Source: Mesocentrotus franciscanus
Lineage: Eukaryota; Echinodermata; Echinoidea; Camarodonta; Strongylocentrotidae
Direction: 5' to 3'
DNA length: 64,000 nt
Assembly (NCBI GenBank): GCA_037976565.1
Contig: CP137682.1
Span: 6,570,827 to 6,634,826 of the forward strand
Every line of letters begins with the position of its first letter. Position 1 is the stretch's first letter. Shown here one piece after another: positions 13,401 to 25,400 of the stretch. The notes beneath the pieces are model-generated. The model saw only the letters and a list, made by a program, of their open reading frames with translations, had not been told where the DNA came from and searched no databases. Made by a program: the position numbers and the translations under genes.

Positions 13401-16400
13401 TGGATGGATAGTAATTTTTGAAAATGTTGATATATTTGGATGCCCCTGTGGATGTTTTATAAGCACTAAAAAAATTAGCCCCTAAAACACTTCTGCTTTC
13501 GAGCAAATTGAATAATCAAAATTTACTGGTGCTCGGTAAATTTCAAATATTTCAAATAGCGCCTAAGGCCATTCCATGGTAGCTGCGACCATGAAAATCT
13601 CAGAATATGCAGTTCTGATATATAATTTTCAAACGGAAATAGCAAATCGGTCGAATGTAGTCAAGAAACATTGTTTTAAAGCTAAAGTAATATCAGTCTT
13701 GAGAGGGCGCTATACAACACAAAAAGTTTATTATTTACAATTTCATCACTTTAGACTCGATTTCAACCGCAACAACGATCATTGAATATTGTAAAATCGC
13801 ATATGCTTCCAATATGTTCATTTGAACCAAATTCATGACCCCATACCAAAACTTTGTATTACCTTTAACTTATGTTCATAATTCCATAATAAAAGCATAC
13901 TGATCGAAAAATTGAAAACCTAAGTGCTCTTAGTAGAACAAACCAGCCCTTTCCATGGTTCTTATTCCTTTGAAAAAATTACATGGCTTAACCCTGAAAA
14001 CATTAAAAAATAATTCTATTCAATAAAAGTTGTGAATGTAAGGGAGAAGCCTTGGATATCCACTACATTCTGTATTCTTATCCATTAGATGATAAAACCA
14101 TACTTACCCATCCCGTAGCTTCAAACATCTTAGCATCTAGAGGATCTCCTGCAATCTCCTCATTGATATAGGTCAATGAGTGACACGTTGCCATGTTAGA
14201 CACAAAGGGGCTGACAGGAAGGCTCTGGATGTCCGTCACCATGGGAGAAAACCTGAGACAGCGATAAGAGTATTTGAATTCGTTAGGCTGATTTTTAAAC
14301 TGAAAAATTAGCATTGAATTGAAACTACAATATCCGCATTAAAGGTAATGCAAAGTTTTGGGAAATTTTGAAAATTTGATGGATAGTAATTCTTTACAAT
14401 TTTGATATATTTGGATGCCCCTTTTGATGTATTATAAGCACTAGAAAATTTAGCCCCTAAAACATTTCTGCTTTCGAGCAAACTGAATAATCAAAACTTA
14501 CCGGTGCTCCTGGTAAATTTCAAATATTTCAAATAGCGCCCAGGGCCATTCCATGGTAGCTGCGACCATGAAAATTTCAGAATATGCAATTCTGATATAT
14601 AATTTCCAAACGGGAATAACAAATCGGTCGATTGGATTTAAGAAACATTGTTTTAAAGCTAATGTAATATCAATCTTGAGAGGGAGCTATACAACATTTA
14701 CAATTTCATCACTTTTAGACTCGATTTTAACCGCGACAATGATCATTGAATATTGTAAATCGCATATGCTTCCAATATGTTCATTCAAACCAAATTCATG
14801 ACCCCATACCAAAACTTTGTATTACAGTTTCAAAATATGGAAAAGGTCCCAACAAAGAGGGGGAGTTGGTGTTTGTTGAAAGGAATTTTAAAATGGGATT
14901 TAAGCTAATGATTTTTTTTTAAATGGAAATACACAAGATACAGGACCGGATAACAAGGTAAAATGTTTGAGTTTGTTCATTTTTCTCTGGATTGGAATGG
15001 CAACATCAGTCAAATGCATCATTATTATGTAACATTCAAATCAAATACAAAAGTAGGCTAATTAATGAAAATTGCCAATGTATTGGCTGCATTATAAAAC
15101 ATTTTCTCAAATGTTCATCTTTGGACAAATGTTTTGTTGAACTATACAGCATTGTTTGCCTGGCAGGAGGGTGCTAGTAAGGGAATTTCCATTGATTTAA
15201 GTGAGCTAGGAATTGCTCTGTCAGTACTTTCCTGCTGGACACACAATAATCTGATGTAAGAAGCCTATGGAAGCTATAAGCACAGAGGTTGAAGTATTCT
15301 TCTTTCTTACCCTCCATTAGAAGTCTCCTGAACACCTAACATATCTAAACCATCTTCAGTCAGAGTACCAGTCTGAAATAAGGAAAATTGCATTCCATTT
15401 CACAAAGTGTTATAATCCAATCATAACATCAATCTCAAGCAAAGAAGAACCAGTATAACATGCTGGGTTTATCCTGTATACTGCATACTTATTTTTAAGC
15501 ACTGCTAGTCATGTTGATCATTACAGGCCTATCAAGTTCAAGTACTATCATGGTGAAGCAAAATGGGGTAATCAAAATCTTTGAAAAGATGGAATATACT
15601 GGATGTTTTTATCTGCATCCAAAATGGTCAAATTTCATGTTTCTCACAGCACACTTGATGCAAACATGTACAAAATAATACTAATAGCTACATTTACATT
15701 TATGTTATGCACATTTCCCAACAAGAGGATGTTCACCTACAGAGTATCATAAGTGCCCTTGCTAAAGCAACACTTCTTTAAGGTGCTGAAAGCATTTAAG
15801 GAATTATTTCCTACCATAAACTGATTTACTGCACCTGTCAATGAACGTCATTCCAATGTTAATAAATTAAGTGACAGTGCTTTAGACTTCATGACTCACT
15901 TTATCAAAGCAGACAATATCCAGTGTACCACACAGGTTGATCCTCTGAGGGCTGATACAGAAGATACCACGTTTCTTGAGTCTGAACTGAGCATACACCA
16001 TACCAATGGTGAGTGAGGCAGGCAACGCTGGTGGCACGGCAATGGTGATGATATCTAGAGATTTCAGCACAATCTCTTTCGTTTGAGTCTGAGAGGAAAT
16101 AAATATATAAGTCAATATGTTGTGCACATAATTGTAGGCTGAGTAATCAGACATGTCTCTTTGAGTCTGAATTGAGTTAAAAAAAAAAAAACACTTTGGT
16201 GATTACAGGGGCAGACAACGCAAGAGGGACAGTAATTTTCCATAAATGAGCAAACTTGCTTTTCTTTTAGAAGTGAAAACTGTGTCGGTCACATGTGTGA
16301 CCACTCAAAAATGTCTCTGTAAAAACATTATTTTAGGGAAATTATTTATATAAATAGAAATATTTTTGTGAGAAACTGGTGATATAAACATTAATAACAT

Positions 16401-19400
16401 GTAATCTGGCAAATCAGGCAAAATATGATGGTCATGTGTGTGACCGTTTGTTTCACTTTATAAAGAATGGCTCATTGACCCATCTGATCACCAACTAAAT
16501 TGAATACCACAGCTATACAACACATAAGACAAATAGTGTTAAAGAAATGAGGAGCTACATGTAACTTGTTAACGGCAACTGTTTGTTTTTTCTCTTCTAT
16601 TTACAGACACCATTGCTTTTTAAACTTACCCCATCTAATGCCAGAACAATCACTGTATACATGAAACCAATGACGGCTGCAAAGAATCAAAGAAAAATTA
16701 AAAACAATACTGCAAATCATAACAAGAAGCAGAGAAATTTTCTAGGATTTTTTGAGACTTCAAAGTCATCAGGAATAAACAAAATGAGACCATGGTCCAC
16801 ATTCCAAAAACACCATTACGGTAAACCCAATGCTGGGTCAAAGTCACAGTTCACTTGACTTGGAATGAAGCTTAAATCCAGATTGGGGTTTTCAATTAAG
16901 TAAAAAATGGGTCAATGGGTCCTACACAAAAAAAGGATATTCTAATTGATTTATAACATTGCTCCATAAATTCCTGTTCTTTCTCACTGAAAAGTTTGAC
17001 TGAGACTGGCTACGTCCATTATAAACAGAAGACATTCTACATATTGTAACAAATCAGGGATTTTCTGTTGTGGGTGCATATGCGCATGCGCTACAGCAAA
17101 GGCGCATCGTGTCGATATAGGTACTGCCAAATGAAGCAAAATTAGCATAATTTACATATTTTAGTCATGTTGGGGAAATTATCATGTTTCATTTGGGCAT
17201 ATTATTTGTGTGAAAGTTATCTGATCAAGAATAAATGGTTGTACCGAAGGTTATATCTAATAATTTAATGAAATTAGCAGAAGTGTTGTTTTACTAAATA
17301 GTACATAATTGCCTTCTTATACGTGTAAGTAAAGGGAAGATATTCAAGATATTCAAGATATTCTTTCGGATGGTGACGTTAAAGGTCGGTCCCCAGACGT
17401 AAATAGCGAGCTTTCGATTTAGGCACCCGGCGTGGGCTACTACGAGTTACCGGAGCGTGGAGACGTTGCGCAGCTCACGTCCGTTCCCTTCGCGGAAGTG
17501 CTTTCGATTTTTCACGACGGGGCTTTCGTCGGTCACGTGACCGATTTTTGAGATCAGGTGACTAAGTCAGGTACTAAATTCACAGTGTGCGAAAATCTGA
17601 TACGAAGAATAACATAAGGATGAGAGAAAGAGATAGAATGATAAAAATAAAGAATAACATAAGAGAAGGTGATAGAATGATAAAAAATTAAGAATAACTT
17701 AAGAGAAGGTGATAGAAGGAAGAAACAAAGAATAACATAAGGAAAGACAGAAAGAGAAAGTGATAGAATGATAAAAATAAAGAATAACATAAGAGAAAGT
17801 GATAGAAGGAAGAAACAAAGAAAAACATAAGGAAATTAAGACAGAAAGAAAAAATGATAGAATGATAACAACAGGGATACCGAGGAAACTGCACCCACGT
17901 TGCCGTTTTCACGACGACGGATTCACGGAAATTGCCCCCGACTCCCGTCGTGTGACTTGGAAGGGAACGTGGGCCCAGAAGCTCGCACATGCGCAGTTGA
18001 TAAATATGACGTCACGCGTCGTAGCCCACGTCGGTGCCTAAATCGAAAGCTCGCTAATAATCATATCTGATTGATACACGTCTGTAAAAACCCAATACAC
18101 ACAAGAAGGCAAGATTGTGTATTTAGGTACTTCCACTACATTTGATCTGATACGTCCATCCAGGCCAGCCTCACCGAGGCCAACTTTAAGTTGGTTCTTG
18201 CAGTCTGCACTGTACTTGTGTTGAGTTCACCCTAACTGTTGTTTAAGTAAGCATTAAAGGTTTTCGACATGTAACTCAAGATTCTGGTCTGATTTCTTTA
18301 ACCCTAATAAGGCCGGGCTATTTGAGTTCTTAATACGGCCGGGGGCCATTATGGCCCCCTAAGATCTCGGCCGTGAAACGGCCGATCGCTGCGAAAATTT
18401 GCATGCATGTCAAGTGAAGTGTATAGAATACTATAGCAATTTCAATTTTTTGAAAAAATTACTCATTTGCATATTTATGGTAAATTATGCAAATAAGGTC
18501 AAAAAATTCATATTTTTACCCATAAATCATATATTCTTCATATTTAAGCTTTCTTTTCCACTACATATATTTGTTAGACCATTTGGAATAATAATACCCC
18601 AAAAAATTTGGAAAGCTAGGTTATTCCTTATGTTATCTCTTGTTTTGATAATTTCTTATGTATTTCATTGTTTTTAAACTTATGTATTTCATTGTTTTTG
18701 TTGTTTTATTTCATTTCTAACTATAATTTAACTATTTTGACCCCAAAACAAACACCTAAACTTTAAACAAGACCAAATAACCAATGTTTTATCTCTTTTA
18801 GGAAAAATGATATTTCCATATGTTTTGTACACAAATCACGAAAATGAGCGATTTTCGGGCCGACATGTAAAGACAAAGGTCACGTGACTTTGTAACGGTA
18901 GGTCCGATTTTCAAAAAAATTGTTTTAAAAGATGCGCAAGACTCGAAAGAATAAAGTCATGAAGCGGCGGGCGTCATCCGCATGCGTTCCCGAACAATCA
19001 GAAAAATCGCGGAGGGGCCATGATGGCCCCGGCCTTATTAGGGTTAAAGCAGTGAAACGTAGACATTAGTTTTCTAAGAAGGGTGAGAATCAGTGCCTGT
19101 TGGGTGCTTATGAAGCATGGATGATTGATTGCTCGAGGGATGATTGATTGCTCGAGGGATGATCAATTGGTTGATGCTGTGCACAAGAAGCTTGGGTGAC
19201 CGATTGCAGTCGACGGATGATCGATTGTCGATACGCCTGTGATACCTGTGAGCAGTCAATGATAACTCCAGCCATCAAGCTACGGTCATATATTTTGACC
19301 AAACGGTCGGAGAACGCTTGGCCAGGCACATCCTGACAAATATTCCGTGTCCGCCACAATATATTTGATGACATTCTGAATATCCTAAGCATTATTCTGA

Positions 19401-22400
19401 TGATTACCTCTTTTTCAAAGATATTTTGAACTTCCTACAGAAAGTTCTGATTTCAATAGATATGAAATATCTCACTCATGCTTCAAATTCCTGCTGTTTC
19501 AAATTTGTAAAATACTGAAAGGTACTTACCAAAACCAGCCAAGATTCCTACAAAGAGCAGAGCATCTCTAAAGAGCTTGATTTCCGTTGGCATGGGATAG
19601 AGTATGGATCGCACCATGATACCCTTGGCTGTTGAAAATCCTGTAGAATGACACAAAAAACAAACCAATACTTTTTTTTTTAAATAGGCGACATGATATT
19701 TTTGTTTCTTTAGTTTAAATTTCCACAAAGCCTGTTTTCTTGTATTATTTTGTACCACAAAAATCCCAATGAACAAACTGTTTTCCTGCAGTAATATAAT
19801 GTGATGAACAGTTTGGCCCCAAAGTTTACATACACCTGGAAGAAAAACAGTTTACTCACATTTTCACAACTGCACTCATTCCCATCAGGGGTCACATACC
19901 TGTACATAGATGTCTCAGAGCGATTATAGGTGACATAGACCAAACTTGTCTATCTTCCTGAAGTGAAAAGCTGGTAATAATGAGTGCAGTTGTGATAATA
20001 AACATTGCTTTTCTACCAGGTATATGTTAACTTTCGGGCCAAACTCAACATTTATTTTATTTTATGAGTTTATACATTTTCTGTTTCTGTTAAAATTGTG
20101 TGATTTGTGTACATAATCTTTGCTGGTGTTTAAGGGAATGTCAACTTACCTGTAAGTATTACTACAGCTTTAACATGTTCATCTGCATAGAATCTTGTCT
20201 GGATGATCTGCGTCCCACAAAACAAGGTGTGTCGCTTGTGTTCGTCCATGGAATATTCTAACTCTCCAGTCTCGGGACAAGGGAGGGGGGTCTTCGTGAT
20301 GGGCACACTCTCACCTAGTAAAGGTTTGTAAAAATGAGAAAAAACTTGATTTCCTACTTCCTACTTTGATTATTTATAATAATAATAATAATAATAATAC
20401 ATGAGATTTATATAGCGCCATTATCCATTTTAATTAAATGCTCAAGGCGCTTCAAAATATTAGGGATTACATTACATCATGACAAAGAATCGTGTACATT
20501 TACATAAGAAAGAAAATACAAAAATGAAAGAATGAATGTCTGTCTTCAAAATGCAAAATTGAACAATTGGGATTTAAGGTTGCTCTTAAAAGACGTTGAA
20601 GAGTCGGAGATAATAATAATATTGAGATAATTACATCAATAGAAAGCTTTTAACCCCCAGAATAACACTAAATGGCATTCAACCGACAAAACAAGTTCAG
20701 AGTAGTGAATTTATGCGAGTAAACTCCACCAAACTCCTCCAGTCGGAAACCAGGAAATGCACAGAAATGCGGGTCCTCTATTCTTGACGTCACAACCGGG
20801 GATCATGGGCTGAGTGAGAGTGAATGCCAATGATATGCCCACTAAATGCTATCCTGTCAAAGCTTAGAATTGCTCTTGCTAACGAGTTTATGTGATAGAT
20901 TTTCTGTTTTTATTTGAATGAAGAATAACTAAGCAATGTTTTCCAGTCGCTGATTTCTTTTTATATCCTCACATTATCCTTTTTGGTAGAGTTTTAAGAC
21001 AGGTTTACTGCTTGGAAAACAAGGTTAAATCATATGCAGGTATGAATAGGCGGGTGTACATATACATTATCTTGTCATCAGATAAGGTACAGGAGCAGTT
21101 TTGTGAAACGAATAGGCCTAGAACCGTGAGCGTAATTATCATGGATGTGTGTGACTGCCTCAAAAGAGAATACAGTACCAGTCAAATATTTTGTTTAAAT
21201 ATAATTATATCAAACTTGAACAGGATCAAGCTTCCTCTATTTAGCTGACAACGTCTACATGACTAGTGATTGAACGATATTCATCCGCGAGTGATGCGGC
21301 TCTTGCACGAACGTTCGTGAAGTGAACGGAATCGGCAGGTAAGGCCCGGCCGCTGCTCGGCGGCTTGTGGAACATACGAGCAGAGCTGCCAAGTTGTATT
21401 TTGCATTTTCAGTATTCTTATCCCCCAAAATCAGTATTTTGACCCCAAAATCCGTATTTTTTTCCGCGTGAAAAAAATATGCATGCATATCGGCGATGTT
21501 CGATCACTTAGGCCTATTACATTTCCGTCCCACACGTAAACAACTAAGGCCTAAGCACTGCACAATGGACTTAAAGGTACTATGTCCCATTTGCAGGCCA
21601 AAAAAATAAAACGGTTAAATTCCAACGGCATTTGAACGACAATACTAATTTAGAACTTCCCTAAAAAAAAGGGGGCTTGAAAATGTCTTTAAGTGGGAAA
21701 ATAACGACTATTAGTTGTCGAATCGACTTAGGAGCTATAGAGCCAGTAAGTAATAGTCTGATTTTTCAGACCATTGTACCGAATGGTCGTACGTTTTATG
21801 CTGCGCAAAGATTCAATCAGTTTAATTTTGGCCATTACAAGAAGTGGGTTATTGATGTAGACAAATGCTCATGTACCCTTTACAGCTCATTTTATGTATG
21901 TTATTACCAAAGATGAAAAAGCCAGTCAGTCACTCAATAGTGTCTGACAGTGAAGTCTAGCAAGTAAACGGGTTTCCTTGCATAATTTGAATATTAGGAC
22001 ACTGCTAACGTTTAAATTTCACAGATAGGACATACATGACATATTCATAATTCCTGCAAAGTTCTACAGAATTTGATGTTGGCTGCAAAAGGGACACAGT
22101 ATCTTTAACAGTAACACATTAAAAATTTGCCCTTTCAAAAGAAAAACCCTTAGAAGTAGATCTACACATACATGTAGCTTATCAAATGAACATTCATTAC
22201 CGTCAGACCGGACAATTCCTTCAGTCTTTTCTGCAAATGTTCTTCATTTCAGTTCTAACTCGACTCGTATAGTCACATCGCATGCACAATTAGTACACAC
22301 ACACGTACACACGTGTACGCATATTGGCAAGTTGCAGCACCGATTCCACTTCAGTCCCACACGCAGACAATCGATGCATGCTCGAAGCACCGCACACATA

Positions 22401-25400
22401 CATAGTAAACATACACACGGATATCTAAAGCCGACACACGTCTTTCAGCGCACGGAGTGCGCACCAGCCATGCCCATTGACTAATACACAATTGACACGG
22501 CGCGCGCACCACCCATAGACTTATACACAACTGATTTTTTCTTTTTCCGTATTTTAACATGAAAAAACGTACGACCGTATTTTAAGTTGATTTCCGTACG
22601 AAATACGGTAAATCCGTACTACTTGGCAGCTCTGTACGAGCGCTAGGTATCTGTTTATCAGCAATTGCAAGAGAGTGAGAGCGACGTTATCAGCTAAGGA
22701 AAAACACTAACAAAGACCTGCTCCTCGATCAGTGACCACCGGTGTCGGAATTTGGAATATCTCACAATGCACTCTCGTCCATTTCTCCTTCATTACTTCC
22801 AAGTTCCTCCATAAACTCTTCAAAATCCATAAAAAGATCGTTCTAGTCAAACTCTCCAGCCATTATCAATTGATATAATTATATAATATGTACCGTACGT
22901 GTATATGCGTAAAGCTAGCTAGCTAAACCGAGCGAGAACAAAGCAAAACGGCGGATCTACTTTACTGAGCACACGAACAATCTCACCAAATTCAACACAC
23001 ACAACAAAAATTACATGGTGAAAATATCGACTAATAGCGCATCGTTGGCATGTTTATGTCATAATTCTGAAACAGTGAATTGATAGTTATACTATGAAAT
23101 ATTAGGGGAAGGTGAAGAATTCTACATAGAGTTATGAATCATTGGACTTTTCAGCCTTTGAAACTAAATAGCAGAAATTCGTATCTCTCTGCACATGTTT
23201 TTCTATGGAACATCCGGGTACATGAATATACTCGTCCCCGGTTGTTACGTCACAAATAGTGGACCAGCTCCGTGACTGATTTTCTAGGCAAAGAGAGGAG
23301 GCTATTTTTTTGACATTTCAATTGAGGATATCCAGTAGCTAGAAGATTTTTGTGATATGCTATGTAAATGAACAACTTCGAAATAACATAGGCTTGCCGT
23401 AGGTACCAAATTAATGGACATTTATTGTCCTAGAATATCAGCTTTAATAAACCTTTTTGTACAGCCCATAACACATAGGCATAATTGCATGTCTCTATGT
23501 GCTTTATGCAAGGGTCACTCTGTGGCCTGGACCCACCCTCCTCAGAGGTCGCCAAATATCGACGTCGACTCGACGCCTAAGCCTGACCCTGACCTATTTG
23601 TTGTTGTAGTGAAGTCCTAACGTACGTTTTTCTTCATTGGGTGAAGCTTTACTATACAAATTGATGAAATGTGTGAAGCTTTGACGAGTAATTTGTTTTT
23701 TCTGGTGATGTGACATCGAATCCAATCGGTCGCCTTGTTTGTTCAGGTGATGTGACATCGAAGCCACTACCGGTCGCGTCGAAAATATGTCGAAATCATG
23801 TCGAAATCGTGCGTTATTCCGGTCACTCATGCACTCGCAGAGTGATCGTCCTGAGGTCACCGAACTTTTCTCCAGCGAAACTGATTTCGAGATTTCACCA
23901 GATCGTTTTGAGTAGTCTACTAGTCTCCTACACATAACTAGTTGCGTGAGTATTCGCAGTATACGCACTGATCTCTACCCAATTGGGTAGAGATCAGTGA
24001 GTATACGTGCCTGAAAGGCCAGCCTCAAGTCTGGAAACGAGACTAGTAGCCTACGAGCTGTCGGTATTGTACCCAGCATGCGCAGCGCAGATCGTGCCAA
24101 GTTTTGGCCCCAAGTTTTTGCGACGTGAGTTGAAAAAAAATAGAAAGTTCAGAGTTTTCCGATCATTTTGAGACGGTACTACTCCGACCCTGTTTTACGA
24201 TTGATTATTATAAACGAAATCTGTGCATAAAACTTAGCCTATATTTTCGCGAGATTTCAATGTTGACGTATTCCACAAAGGTATAGCCTACGCCACAGCA
24301 GTGCCGTGCGCTCGAGTCGAAGCCTTACGAATTCTGCGGATATGCACTGTATACTGTGTACGTTTGTGATGGTTTGTGTTAGTCGTGTATTGTTTGTTGT
24401 AAACAAGTATACATGGTCTTACAAATGCATACAATGTGTTTGATAGCTGGAAAGTTCTATACTTTGTATTATGTTGGTATGTTGACTTATTGACTGTTTC
24501 TGGACAATTTCCCCATCAAGTTTTATTCATAGTAGTGACCACGACTAAGTAAGCAAAGCATTGAGTACATTTTGATCATGCATATTACTCTCTATAATTA
24601 ATGCTCTCATTTCATAAATTCTCAGGTAATGAAGAGTTAACTTCTTTTTTGGTTTGCTTTGCTTGAATAGTTTCGGACCAATTATAATTAGTGTGTTATG
24701 GGCAAGGCTGAATTGTGTGGTCCATCATCAGGTGGTCGTACAATACCCGGCCAAAAGTTTCTTGAATTCAACTACAACAAATGAGGTGTAACCAAGCTAT
24801 TGTGAATAGGAAATTTGATAAGCTAACATTTTATAAACCAGACCAAAAATGAGTTTTAGCTTGGTTTATCTACACTACAAAAATAATGTGACAGTACTGC
24901 CTGTATAAAAAGAAATGTGCACTTGTGCAACTTCATTATTTTTATAGTGTAGTTTTAATGAACACAATGTCAAAATCTAACAACGCAAACCTGAAATTTG
25001 TCTGGAATGAACATTTTCTTTCATTTCCAAGAAACAGAGTTTAATAGGTAACAGGAGTTAGTGTTTATAGTTAACAAGAGTTAGTATTAGAAAACAAGAG
25101 TTAGTATTAGAAAACAAGACTTGTAGTTAAAACAACTTTTGTATAAACGTTTTAAGTTTCATAACAACATATCTGTAGAAACATTGGATTGACAAAATAA
25201 ACATGTTACTGTATCTTTGAATTGAAACCTGGTTGACTTGGTACTTATTGAGCAGTATGGAATTACTATCATGACTATAGACCATTGCAGTCATGGTCTA
25301 CTATTATAAGTAAACATTGGTGGAGCTTGATTTCAAAACGTGAAGCTTGAAATATGTAATGGCCAATATGGTGAAACAGTGGTGAAGCTTGAACTATGCA

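Larger units (their letters stand above)
20772..23265. mobile_element. Outer 2.5-kb inverted-repeat transposon (level 1 of a nest)
   Basis: Ends of about 32 bp, GGTCC-CTATT--TGACGT-ACAACCGGGG, are inverted at 20,772-20,803 and 23,234-23,265 with roughly 28 of 32 matches. Inside, on the minus strand near 22,862-22,770, a short acidic peptide frame starts ATGGCTGGAGAG but is stopped after six codons, perhaps a relic first exon. It contains the element at 21,381-22,634. No target duplication was recognised. Confidence 0.6.

Noticed and set aside
13576..13785. Similar frames in the two family B MITEs
   Set aside because: Shared only because the elements are repeats; lengths differ and a frameshift separates them.
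23414..23968. Frames of 68-124 codons around the 23.7-kb duplicated segment
   Set aside because: They overlap on opposite strands and include the short duplicated GGTGATGTGACATCGA segment; no recognisable domain.
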